DNA of 64,000 nucleotides, taken from positions 43,890,348 through 43,954,347 of the forward strand of contig NC_134825.1 of NCBI RefSeq assembly GCF_004210375.1, in the 5' to 3' direction. The translations under genes and the position numbers were made by a program. The DNA is from Tachypleus tridentatus. Its lineage: Eukaryota; Arthropoda; Merostomata; Xiphosura; Limulidae. The notes under the pieces were generated by a model, which ran no database searches, was not told the DNA's origin, and was given only the letters and a program-made list of their open reading frames with translations. The stretch's first letter is position 1, and each line of letters starts with the position of its first letter. Of the stretch, positions 21,813 to 34,200 are shown piece by piece.

Positions 21813-21888
21813 AATGAAATATCAAATATCATTCTTCCAGTGCTTAACCTAATGAAATATCAGATATCTTTCATCCAGTGCTTAACCT
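21813..21888. repeat. 38-bp direct duplication, 2 units
   Basis: AATGAAATATCAAATATCAT..CCAGTGCTTAACCT (21813-21850) is followed directly by a near copy (21851-21888). Present in B at about 59682-59757. Confidence 0.9.
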
Positions 21889-22820
21889 AACTTGAAGACA
21901 GCGCCGACTGTTGACATAATCTTCTCAACTGTTCAAAAATAACAAGAAGTAAAATTTACAAAATAAAAATAATTTATACATCTTTTAATATCCACACCTT
22001 ATTAACATGAAAAATAATGTTTTATTTCTAATTATTTTTCTAGTAATTCTGTTTATTTGTTACTCAACGCAAGTCTACATAATGCGCAACAAACGTTCAT
22101 GGTATCAAATCCCTATTTTTATCATTATAAGCCCACAGATTTACCGTTGAATCACCAAGTGCTGTTTTTTTTTGCAATAAATTTACTTTCGAAACAGTTA
22201 AACAAGAACTTAGGAGCGCTGAATAATATGTATATATCGCAACTGAACAATATTAACATTTTTTAATTATTACTTGTTTTTCAACTATCAGGGACGTAGG
22301 TGGAAACCTATTAAAAATGAGGTTACATGTGGAGGAAGAAGGAAATGAGTGGCGAAGCCATAACGTTGGATTCTAGAGCGTGCCGGTCTCGAGAAAAATT
22401 TTAAATCTTCACGGGAAATGATACATTTCGATCGTATCCGAGGCTATTTTTACACCTTTTGAAAACATTTTGTATATATATATATGTATATATATATATT
22501 TCAGTGTACCCCCACTTTTACACGTATGGATATTTCAAATATATTCAGAGTTCTTATAATAACAAAATTCGTTATATTTTCATAATCATTTGTATTATAT
22601 TTCAATACAAAATCTGATGTCTATGTTTTGACAGTAATATATTTTTTACATGTATAATTTGGCATTTCTGTCATATTATATAATATTTTGTAACAATCAG
22701 TAATATTTAAGTTAAGATAATTTTGTTTATTTTAACAGACTATTGTTGTCAAAATAAACAATTCAAAACTTCTAGCATGACACTGAAATGTTTAATTTCT
22801 TTCTTTCCAAGCATGTTGAG
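21889..22820. other. AT-rich stretch, nothing recognised (B: ~59758-60680)
   Basis: Contains an interrupted (TA)n run at 22470-22500, 6 bp longer than in B. A 69-codon frame at 22057-22266 carries indels in B and is not supported. Confidence 0.5.
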
Positions 22821-22935
22821 CATCCCCCAGTGGGACAGCAGTAAGTCTACATATTTACAACACCAAAGTTAGGGATTCGATTCCTTCAACCAACACAGCA
22901 GATAGCCCGAATTGGTTTGCTATGAAAAGCAAACA
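22821..22935 (+). mobile_element. tRNA-derived SINE, family C
   Basis: CCCCCAGTGGGACAGCAGTA, GTCTACATATTTACAACACC, B-box-like GGGATTCGATTCC, then CACAGCAGATAGCCCGAATT and GCTATGAAAAGCAAAC. It faces another family C copy at 23024-23144. Confidence 0.82.
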
Positions 22936-22943
22936 TACATAAA

Positions 22944-23012
22944 TGTTGGGTGTGGCCGAGTCGATAGCGTGCTCAGAACGTGAATCCGAAATTTCATGGT
23001 TTGCAACCCTTT
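22944..23012 (+). mobile_element. tRNA-like SINE head, family D, interrupted
   Basis: GTTGGGTGTGGCCGAGTCGA, AGCGTGCTCAGAACGTGAAT, CATGGTTTGCAACCCTT: a tRNA-like head different from A-C, resembling the head complement at 1860-1890. Its continuation is split by the family C element at 23024-23144. B: ~60795-60863. Confidence 0.6.
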
Positions 23013-23155
23013 ACCAAGAAAAGGTGTGTGTGTTTTTCTTATAGCAAAGCCACAAAGGGCTATCTGCTCAGTCCAGCGAGGTGAATCGAACCCCTGATTT
23101 TAGCGTTGTAAATCCGGAGACATACAGCTGTACTAGCGGGGAACACCAAGAAAAG
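23013..23155 (-). mobile_element. SINE family C with target-site duplication
   Basis: The SINE (23024-23144, minus strand) sits between perfect repeats ACCAAGAAAAG (23013-23023 and 23145-23155). Reverse reading gives head CCCCGCTAGTACAGCTG, then GGATTTACAACGCTAAAATC, a B-box-like GGGGTTCGATTCACC, CAGATAGCCC and GCTTTGCTATAAGAAAAAC. It inserted into the family D element, so it is the younger of the two. Confidence 0.93.
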
Positions 23156-23326
23156 CCGTTCAGACAAATGAATAAACTTTCCTGCCATGAGCTGTAACGT
23201 AATAACTGTACTAGGCTGTCGATTAACAAACAAGTTGTAGATGGTCTAAATCGAACATAGTTAAATAAAATAAAACTTAAAACTTTTTACGTTTATTATA
23301 CTGAGTAATAATTACTGTTATTTTTA

Positions 23327-23644
23327 TTAGTAATTTCTTATTATACAAAACCATCTGCTAAGATAAGAGAAAACAAAATCCCTTGTAAGTAATTTATCTA
23401 ACTTAATATACCTGTATAACCAAGAGTATGCAATGTTAAATACAGTTTCGGCCATAATTCTAATAATATCTTGGATAATAAAAAGAGAAGAAATCAGCTC
23501 CTTATAAGTGGAAATACTAACGGTATAAGCAGTACCATAGGTTTCAATGCCCACAGTTCTCACACCCAGACGAGATGTATGACGGTATCCACACAACTTA
23601 GCACATTTTTTGGCACTTAATCCTTTATTGTGAATTTCGCGCAA
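23327..23644 (-). other. Unidentified 105-codon open frame, weak
   Basis: A minus-strand frame with a non-ATG (TTG) start inside a SINE tail, running to TAA at 23327. Its first half reads KKCAKLCGYRHTSRLGVRTV-like sequence, the rest is hydrophobic and aromatic-rich. The only A/B difference is at 23501 and is synonymous (AAG/AAA). The overlap of its start with SINE sequence and the lack of paired splice signals argue against a real gene. No family recognised. B: 61174-61491. Confidence 0.15.
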
Positions 23645-23807
23645 AGAAACACGAGGGCTATCTGCGTTAGTCGTCCCTAATTTAACAGTGTAAGACTAGA
23701 GAGAAGAAACCGCCACGGCTGAAAGGGCGAGTAAGTTTAGTACTGAGATTCAAACCCACGATCCGCAAGTTGCAAGTCGAGTGCACTAACAATCTGGCCA
23801 TGCTGGG
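23630..23807 (-). mobile_element. SINE family A with internal deletion, minus strand
   Basis: Tail complement GTGAATTTCGCGCAAAG, TCGTCCCTAATTTAACAGTG, then a deletion of the central body (AGAGAAGAAACCGCCACGGC), followed by the head complement TGAGATTCAAACCCACGATC and GGCCATGCTGGG. Confidence 0.9.
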
Positions 23808-23937
23808 TTGCAGCTCATTAAATTAATAATATTTTTACATACTCATTAATGATTAAAGTAGTTTGTTTCAATTGTTTAGTGTTTTCGTTACGTTCTGCTT
23901 ACGTTTTAATTTTTGTTAAGTACAAACGTAAATAATG

Positions 23938-24020
23938 ATTTATCTGTGTTATGTTTACTATGGGTATGAAACCCAATTTTTAGCGTCTTAAACCTGTAGA
24001 CGTTCCGCGACGCTACTGGT
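23938..24020 (-). mobile_element. Worn SINE family C-like fragment
   Basis: ATCTGTGTTATGTTTACTA, GGGTATGAAACCC, TAGCGTCTTAAACCTGTAGA, CGCTACTGG follow family C order in reverse. B (about 61785-61865) has small deletions (AAACCAATTTTAGCG). Confidence 0.55.
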
Positions 24021-24062
24021 AAGGGTGGTGGAACGTTATGTTTTGTGATTCTTTGTTTGACT

Positions 24063-24185
24063 GTTTGTTATTAAGCACAAAGCAGCAAAATGGGCTGTCT
24101 GTGTTATGCCCACCACCGGTATCGAAACCTAGTCTTTTTTAGTTTTATAAGCCTTCAAACTTACTGCTGAGTCGTTGGTGGTGGG
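24063..24185 (-). mobile_element. SINE family B, minus strand
   Basis: GTTTGTTATTAAGCACAAAG, GCCCACCACCGGTATCGAAA (B-box complement), TTTTATAAGCCTTCAAAC, GTCGTTGGTGGTGGG. Confidence 0.82.
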
Positions 24186-24256
24186 ATCTATAATTCTGGC
24201 CGTACAAATCCCGTTTGTGTAGTGAAATAGCATGTCGAATGTAACTCTTGTTTACA

Positions 24257-24464
24257 GTCTGACCAGGTGGTTAAAAACCCAACTCGTAATCCGAGGGTTG
24301 CAGGTTCGAATCATCATCGCACCAAACATGCTCACCCTTTCAGCCATTGGGGCATTATAATGTGTCGTTCAACCCCATTATTCTTTGGGAAAAGAGTAAC
24401 CCAAGAGTTAACGGTGGATGGTGATGACTAGCTGCCTTTCTTCTAGTCTTATGCTGCTAAATTT
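24257..24464 (+). mobile_element. SINE family A, interrupted at its 3' end
   Basis: GTCTGACCAGGTGGTTAAAA, CTCGTAATCCGAGGGTTGC, GGTTCGAATCATCATCGCAC, full body (CCCAAGAGTTAACGGTGG), then GCTGCTAAATTT where the family consensus would continue AGGGACGGCTAGC. Instead the palindrome at 24465-24617 begins and the tail is missing. Confidence 0.9.
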
Positions 24465-24617
24465 AGGTGTATTGAAAGTAAATTACAGAAATAAACTGCT
24501 GTTATGTAAAGTGCAATGACTATCTAACTTGTATTAATTAAGACTTCATACAAGTTAGATAGCCATTGCACGTTACATAATAGCAGTTCATTTCTCTAAT
24601 TTACTTTCAATACACCT
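24465..24617. repeat. Large palindrome: 70-bp inverted arms, 13-bp loop
   Basis: Left arm 24465-24534 and right arm 24548-24617 are inverted copies with 65 of 70 positions matching. The tips are AGGTGTATTGAAAGTAAATT and its complement. It may be a foldback/MITE-like element that landed in the 3' end of the SINE, or an inverted duplication. I see no clear target-site duplication or known terminal motif, so the type is open. Confidence 0.93.
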
Positions 24618-24684
24618 GAATACATGCGATTGGATTTACCACACAGAAACGATACAAAAATAAACCGTAACTTTTAACTGTTTA

Positions 24685-24917
24685 TTTGGTTTTGAATTTC
24701 TCGCAAAGCAACATGATGGCTATCTGCGCTAACCGTCCCTAATTTAGCAGTGTAAGATTAGAGAGAAGGCTACTCTTTTACCAACGAATAGTATGATTCA
24801 CCGTTACATTATTACGACTCCACGGTTGAAAAAGCTACCACGGTTGGTGTGAGGGGGATTCAAACCTGCGACCTTCAGATTACGAGACGAGCGCTTTAAC
24901 CGCCTGACCATGCCGGT
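24685..24917 (-). mobile_element. SINE family A with internal deletion, minus strand
   Basis: TTTTGAATTTCTCGCAAAGC, CGTCCCTAATTTAGCAGTG, deletion joining GAGAAGG to CTACTCTTTTACCAACG, then GGGGATTCAAACCTGCGACC and head complement ACCATGCCGGTC. Confidence 0.9.
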
Positions 24918-25093
24918 CATGCGAAGTTAAAATGAGAGATAGTTTTAAAGTGACTTGTAAGTATTAAAAATAAAAATAAAAAAAAGTGTTGCCCAGTGTA
25001 ATAAGTATAACAAATCTATCAATCAGAGTATTTTGATAATAACTTTTAAAAATCTTAGTATTTATTAGTAGTAAAACACAAAGACTGGAGAGA

Positions 25094-25244
25094 CAATTCA
25101 CGCACTTGTTAATTAAATTATATTAAGCGTTGAGATGATTATTTCAGTTTAGAGTGTTAAAAAGTACGTCATCGATCTCTTTGGGATTATGGCTCAAAAC
25201 TATTTTAATAACAAATGTACTCAATCAAAAATTCAATTCGGTGC
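25094..25244. other. Junction sequence present only in copy A
   Basis: After the shared GGAGAGA, copy A has about 150 bp of non-repetitive sequence (CAATTCACGCACTTGTTAAT ... CAATTCGGTGCAAT) before the 33-bp array. In copy B this stretch and the degenerate left edge of the array are absent. Confidence 0.9.
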
Positions 25245-28200
25245 AATAATTATAAATAAGAACTGTATTATTAATATATTCAATACAAATAATATCTGTA
25301 CTATTAGTATAATCATTATAAATAATATCTGTACTATAAGTATAATCATTATAAATAAGAAATGTACTATTAGTATAATAATTATATATAAGAATTGTAC
25401 TATTAGTATAATCATTATAAATGAAAACTGTATTATTAGTATAATAATTATAAATACGAACTGTACTATTAGTATAAACATTATAAATAAGAACTGTACT
25501 ATTAGTATAATCATTATAAATAAAAACTGTACTATTAGTATAATCATTATATATAAGAACTGTACTATTAGTATAGTCATTATAAATAAAAACTGTACTA
25601 TTAGTATAATCATTATAAATAAGAAATGTAGTATTAGTATAATCATATAAAAAAGAACTGTACTATTAGTATAATCATAATAAATAAGAACTGTACTATT
25701 AGTATAATCATTATAAATAACAACTGTACTACTTGTATAATCATTATCAATAAGAACTGTACTATTAGTATAATCATTATCGATAAGAACTGTACTATTA
25801 GTATAATCATAATAAATAAGAACTGTATTAATAGTATAATCATTATAAATACGAACTGTACTATTTGTATAATCATTATCAATAAGAACTGTACTATTAG
25901 TATAATCATTATAAATAAGAACTGTGATATTAGTATAATCATTATAAATAAGAACTGTACTGTCAGTATAATCATTATATATAGGAACTGTACTATTAGT
26001 ATAATCATTATATATAAGAACTGTACTATTAGTATAGTCATTATAAATAAGAACTGTACTATTAGAATAATCATTATAAATGAGAATTGTATTATCAGTA
26101 TAATCATTATAAATAATATCTGTACTATTAGTATAATCATTATAAATAACAACTGTACTATTAGAATAATCATTATAAATAAGAACTGTACTATTAGTAT
26201 AATCATTATAAATAAGAACTGTACAATTAGTATAATCATTATAAATAAGAACTGTACTATTAGTATAATCATTATATATAAGAACTGTACTATTAGTATA
26301 ATCATTATAAATAAGAACTGTACTATTAGTATAATTATTATAAATAAGAATTGTACTATAAGTATAATCATTATAAAGAAGAACTATACTATCAGTACAA
26401 TCATTATAAATAAGAAATGTACTATTAGTATAATCATTATAAATAAGAACTCAACCATTAGTATAATCATTATAAATAAGAACTGTACAATTAGTATAAT
26501 AATTATATATAAGAACTGTACTATTAGTATAATCATTATATATAAGAACTGTACTATTAGTATAATTATTATAAATAAGAACTGTACTATTTGTATAATC
26601 ATTATAAATAAGAACTGTACCATTAGTATAATCATTATAAATAAGAACTGTACTATTAGTATAATCATTATATATAAGAACTGTACTATTTGTATAATAA
26701 TTTATATAAGAACTGTAAAATTAGTATGATAATAATAAATAAAAACTGTACTATTAGTATAATCATTATAAATAAGAACTGTACTATTAGTATAATCATT
26801 ATAAATAAGAACTGTACTATTAGTATAATCATTATAAATAAGAACTGTATTATTAGTATTATTATTATAAATAAGAACTGTACTATTAGTATAATCATTA
26901 TATATAAGAACTGTACTATTAGTATAATCATTATATATAAGAACTGTACTATTATTATAATCATTATAAATAAGAATTGTACAATTAGTATAATCATTAT
27001 AAATAAGAACTGTACTATTAGTATAATCATTATATATAAGAACTGTACTATTAGTATAATCATTATAAATGAGAACTGTATTATTAGTATTTTCATTATA
27101 AATAAGAACTGTATTATTATAATTATTAGTATTATTATTAAAAATAAGAACTGTACTATTAGTATAATCATTATCAATAAGAATTGCACAATTATTATAA
27201 TCATTATATATAAGAACTGTAGTATTAGTATAATCATTATAAATGAGAACTGTATTATTAGTATTATCATTATAAATAAGAACTGTACTATTAGTATAAT
27301 CATTATAAATAAGAACTGTACTATTTGTATAATCATTATCAATAAGAACGGTACTATTAGAATAATCATTATAAATAAGAACTGTACAATTAGTATAATC
27401 ATTATAAATAAGAACGCTACTATTAGAATAATCATAAAAAAAAGAACTGTACTATCAGTACAATCATTATAAATAAGAACTGTACTATTAATATAATCAT
27501 TATATATAAGAACTGTACTATTAGAATTATCATTATATATAAGAACTGTACTATTAGTATAATCATTATAAATAAGAACTGTACTATCACTATAATCATT
27601 ATATATAAGAACTGTATTATTAGTATTATTATTATAAATAAGAACTGTACTATTAGTATAATCATTATAAATAAGATCTGTACTATAAGTATAATCATTA
27701 TAAATAAGAACTATTAGTATAATCATTATAAATAAGAACTGTACTATTAGTATAATCACTATAAATAAGAACTGTACTATTAGTATAATCATTATAAATA
27801 AGAACTGAACTATTAGTATAATCATTATAAATAAGAACTGTACTATTAGTATAATCATTATAAATGAGAACTGTATTGATAGTATAATCAGTATATATAA
27901 GAACTGTACTATTAGTATAATCATTATAAATGAGAACTGTATTATTAGTATAATCATTATAAATAAGAACTGTATTATTAGTATTATTATTATAAATAAG
28001 AACTGTACTATTAGTATAATCATTATAAATAAGAACTATTAGTATAATCATTATAAATAAGAACTGTACTATTAGTATAATCATTATAAATGAGAACTGT
28101 ACTATTAGTATAATCATTATAAATAAGAACTGTACTATTAGTATAATCATTATATATAAGAACTGTACTATTAGAATTATCATTATAAATAAGAACTGTA

Positions 28201-31200
28201 TCATTAGTATTATCATTATAAATAAGAACTGTACTATTAGTATAATCATTATAAATAAGAACTGTACTATTAGTATAATCATTATAAATAAGAACTGTAC
28301 TATTAGTATAATCATTATAAATAAGAACTGTACTATTAGTATAATCATTATAAATAAGAACTGTACCATTAGTATAATCATTATAAATAAGAACTGTACT
28401 ATTAGTATAATCATTATAAATAAGAACTGTACTATTAGTATAATCATTATAAATAAGAACTGTACTATTAGTATAATCATTATAAATAAGAACTGTACTA
28501 TTAGTATAATCATTATAAATAAGAAACTATTAGTATAATCATTATAAATAAGAACTGTACTATTAGTATAATCATTATAAATAAGAACTGTTATACTATT
28601 AGTATAATCATTATATATAAGAACTGTACTATTAGTATAATCATTATATATAAGAACTGTATTATTAGTATAATCATTATAAATAAGAACTGTACTATTA
28701 GTATAATCATTATAAATAAGAACTGTACTATTAGTATAATCATTATAAATAAGAACTGTACTATTAGTATAATCATTATAAATAAGAACTGTACTATTAG
28801 TATAATCATTATAAATAAGAATTGTACTATTAGTATAATCATTATAATATAAGAACTGTATTATTAGTATAATCATTATATATAAGAACTGTACTATTAG
28901 TATAATCATTATAAATAAGAACTGTACTATTAGTATAATCATTATAAATAAGAACTGTACTATTAGTATTATCATTATAAATAAGAACTGTACTATTAGT
29001 ATAATCATTATAAATAAGAACTGTACTATTAGTATAATCATTATAAATAAGAACTGTACAATTAATAAAGTCATTATAAATAAGAACTGTACTATTTATA
29101 CAATCATAAGAAATAAGAACTGTACTATTAGCATAATCATTATAATTAAAAACTGTACCATTAGTATAATCATTATAAATAAGAACTGTACTATTAGTAT
29201 AATCATTATAAATAAGAACTGTACTATTTGTATAATCATTATATAATAAGAACTGTACTATTAGTATAATCAATTATAAATAAAAACTGTACTATTAGTA
29301 TAATCATTATAAATAAGAACTGTACTATTAGTATAATCATTATAAATAAGAACTGTAAAAAAAACTATTAGTATAATCATTATAAATAAGAACTGTACTA
29401 TTAGTATAATTATTATAAATAAGAACTGTACTATTAGTATAATCATAATAAATAAGAACTGTATTATTAGTATAATTATTATAAATAAGAACTGTACTAT
29501 TAGTATAATCATTATAAATAAGAACTGTACTATTAGTATAATCATTATAAATAAGAATTGTACTATTAGTATAATCATTATAAATAAGAACTGTACTATT
29601 AGTATAATCATTATAAATAAGAACTGTACTATTAGTATAATCATTATATATAAGAACTGTACTATTAGTATAATCATTATAAATAAAAACTGTACTATTA
29701 GTATAATCATTATATATAAGAACTGTACTATTAGTATAATCATTATAAATAAGAACTGTACTATTAGTATAATCATTATAAATAAGAACTGTATTATTAG
29801 TATAATCATTATAAATAAGAACTGTACTATTAGTATAATCATTATAAATAAGAACTGTATTAGTATAATCATTATAAATAAGAACTGTATTATTAGTATT
29901 ATTATTATAAATAAGAACTGTATTATTAGTATAATCATTATAAATAAGAACTGTACTATTAGTATAATCATTATAAATAAGAACTGTACTATTAGTATAA
30001 TCATTATAAATAAGAACTGTATATTAGTATAATCATTATAAATAAGAACTGTACTATTAGTATAATCATTATAAATAAGAACTGTACTATTAGTATAATC
30101 ATTATATATAAGAACTGTACTATTAGTATAATCATTATATATAAGAACTGTACTATTAGTATAATCATTATAAATAAGAACTGTACTATTAGTATAATCA
30201 TTATAAATAAGAACTGTACTATTAGTATAATCATTATAAATAAGAACTGTACTATTAGTATAATCATTATATATAAGAACTGTACTATTAGTATAATTAT
30301 TATAAATAAGAACTGTATACTATTAGTATAATCATTATAAATAAAAACTATACTATTAGTATAATAACTATGTATAAGAACTGTAGTATTAGTATAATCA
30401 TTATAAATAAGAACTGAACTATTAGTATAATCATTATAAATAAGAACTGTACTATTAGTATAATCATTATAAATAAGAACTGTACTATTAGTATAATCAT
30501 TATATATAAGAACTGTACTATTAGTATAATCATTATATATAAGAACTGTACTATTAGTATAATCATTATATATAAAAACTGTACTATTAGTATAATCATT
30601 ATAAATAAGAACTGTACTATTAGTATATATCCTATTATATAATAAGAACTGTATTATTAGTATAATTATTATAAATAAGAACTGAACTATTAGTATAATC
30701 ATTATAAATAAGAACTGTACTATTAGTATAATCATTATAAATAAGAACTATTAGTATAATCATTATAAATAAGAACTGTACTATTAGTATAATCATTATA
30801 AATAAAAACTGTACTATTAGTATAATCATTATAAATAAGAACTGTACTATTAGTATAATCATTATAAATAAGAACTGTACTATTAGTATAATCATTATAA
30901 ATAAGAACTGTATTATAGTATAATCATAATAAATAAGAACTGTACTATTAGTATAATCATTATAAATAAGAACTGTACTATTAGTATAATCATTATAAAT
31001 GAGAACTGTATTATTAGTATTATTATTATAAATAAGAACTGCAACTATTAGTATAATCATTATATAAGAACTGTACTATTGTTATAATCATTATAAATAA
31101 GAACTGTACTATTAGTATAATCATTTATAAATAAGAACTGTACTATTAAAATAATCATTATAAATAAGAACTGTACTATTACTATAATCATTATATATAA

Positions 31201-34200
31201 GAATTGTACTATTAGAATTATCATTATAAATAAGAACTGTATCATTAGAATTATCATTATAAATAAGAACTGTACTATTAGTATAATCATTATAAAGAAG
31301 AACTGTACAATTAATATAATCATTATAAATAAGAACTGTACTATTTATATAATCATAAGAAATAAGAACTGTACTATTAGTATAATCATTATAAATAAGA
31401 ACTGTACTATTAGTATAATCATTATAAATAAGAACTATACTATTAGTATAATCATTATAAATAAGAACTGTATTATTAGTATTATTATTATAAATAAGAA
31501 CTGTACTATTAGTATAATCATTATAAATAAGAACTGTACTATTAGTATAATCATTATAAATAAGAACTATTAGTATAATCATTATATATAAGAACTGTAC
31601 TATTATTATAATCATTATCAATAAGAATTATACTATTAGTATAATCATTACATACAAGAACTGTACTAGTAGTATAATCATTATATATAAGAACTGCATT
31701 ATTAGTATAATTATTATAAATAAGAACTGTATTATTAGTATTATTATTATAAATAAGAACTGTACACTTAGTATAATCATTATAAATAAGAACTATTAGT
31801 ATAATCATTATAAATAAGAACTATTAGTATAATCATTATAAATAAGAATTGTACTATTAGTATAATCATTACATACAAGAACTGTACTATGGAAGTATAT
31901 AATCATTATATATAAGAACTGTACTATTAGTATAATCATTTATAAATGAAATGTATATTAGTATTTTTTTGATTATAAAAATAAGAACTGTATTATTATA
32001 ATTATTGAATTTATTATTATTAAAATAAGAACTGTACTATTAGTATAATCATTATAAATAAAATTGTACTATTAGTATAATCATTATATATAAGAATTGT
32101 AATATTAGTATAATGCATTTATATATAGGAACTGTATATATTATTAGTACATTAGTGTACATAATAAGAGCCATTATAACTGTACTATTGGTTATTGTCA
32201 TATGTAAAATAAGAACTCCTTCACTATTTGTATAATCATTTATCAATAAGGAACTGTACTATTAGGTATAATCATTATAAATAAAAACTGTTACTATTAA
32301 TTATAATCACATTATAAATAAGAACTGTACTATTGGTATAATCATTATGATAAAAGGAACTGTACTATTGAGTATAATCATTATAAATGAACTTTACTAT
32401 TAATATAATCATGGTATTATATAAGAACTGTACTATTAGAATAATCATTATATATAAAAACTGTACTATTAGGAATTAATCATTATCATATATAAGAACT
32501 GTACTATCATTATAATCATTACTATATAAGGGACTGCTACTTTATAATTTATTATTATTATTATATGAAACTGTATTATTAGTATTATCATTATAAATAA
32601 AATGCTTATTATTACTGTATCTCATTATAAAATAGATCTGTACTATAAATCATTAATCATTATAAACGGAACTATTAGTATAATCATTATAAATAAGAAC
32701 TGTACTATATTGGTATAATCATTTATAAAAGAAGAACTGTACTATTGGTATAATCATTATAAATAAGAACTGTACTATTAGTACATAATCATTATAAATA
32801 AGAACTGTACTATTAGTATAATCATTATATATAAGAATTATTTGCCTAATAGTATTATCATTATAAATAAGAACTGTATCAGTTAAATTATCATTATAAA
32901 TAAGAACTGTACTATTGAGTATAATTATTATAAAAGAAGAACTTTGTACAATTAATAAAGTCATTATAAATAAAGAAACAGCTACTATTTATATAAGAAT
33001 CCATAAGAAATAAGAACTGTACTAGTAGTATAATCATTATAATTAAAACTGTACCAGGTAAGTATGAATCATTATAGAAAAGGAACTGTACTATTAGTAG
33101 TACAATCATTATATATAAGAACTGTACTATTTGTATAATCATTTATATGGGAACTGTTGGCAAAAATTGGTATGACAATAATAAATAAGAACTATTTGAT
33201 TAGGTATAATCATTATAAATAAGACTGTACTTTTAGTATAGTCATTTATATAAAAATGATTATACTATTAGTATGAAATGTAATAAATAAGGAACTGCTA
33301 ATAGTAATAATTGTTGTGTATATATTATAATAGGAACTGTACTATTAGTATAATCATAATAAATAAGAACTGTATTATTAGTATTATTATTATAATAAAG
33401 AAACTGTACTATTAGTATAATCATTATAAATAAGATCTGTATAGTATTAATATAATCATTATAAATATGAGGAGACAATTGAGTATAATCATTATAGAAC
33501 TTGTACTGTATTATTAGTATAATCATTATATATAAGGAACTGTATTAGTATAATCATTATATATAAGAACTGTACATATTATTATTCATTATAAATAAGA
33601 ACTGTACTATTAGTATAATCATTATATATAAGAACTGTACTATTAGTATAATTATTATAAATAAGAACTGTACTATTAATATAATCATTATATAGGAACA
33701 TGCTATTAGTATAATCATTATAAATAAGAACTGTACTATTAGTATAATCATTATAAATAAGAACTGTACTATTAGTATAATCATTATAAATAAGAACTGT
33801 ACTATTAGTATAATCATTATAAATAAGAACTGTACTATTAGTATAATCATTATAAATAAGAACTGTATTATTACTATTAGTATAATCATTATAAATAAGA
33901 ACTGTACTATTAGTATAATCATTATAAATAAGAACTGTACTATTAGTATAATCATTATAAATAAGAACTGTACTATTAGTATAATCATTATAAATAAGAA
34001 CTGTACTATTAGTATAATCATTATAAATAAGAACTGTACTATTAGTATAATCATTATAAATAAGAACTGTACTATTAGTATAATCATTATAAATAAGAAC
34101 TGTACTATTAGTATAATCATTATAAATAAGAACTGTACTATTAGTATAATCATTATAAATAAGAACTGTACTATTAGTATAATCATTATAAATAAGAACT

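Larger units (their letters stand above)
1..25093. repeat. Copy A of ~25 kb direct duplication
   Basis: The whole segment recurs at 37941-62964 in the same order and orientation. The left edge is cut by the window start, so the duplicated block may extend further left. The offset between copies drifts from +37940 at base 1 to +37845 near 24465 because of small indels and tandem-repeat unit changes. Every SINE, minisatellite and the Tc1-like element is at the same relative place in both copies, so all of these insertions predate the split. The pattern fits two alleles or a recent duplication. Confidence 0.97.
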
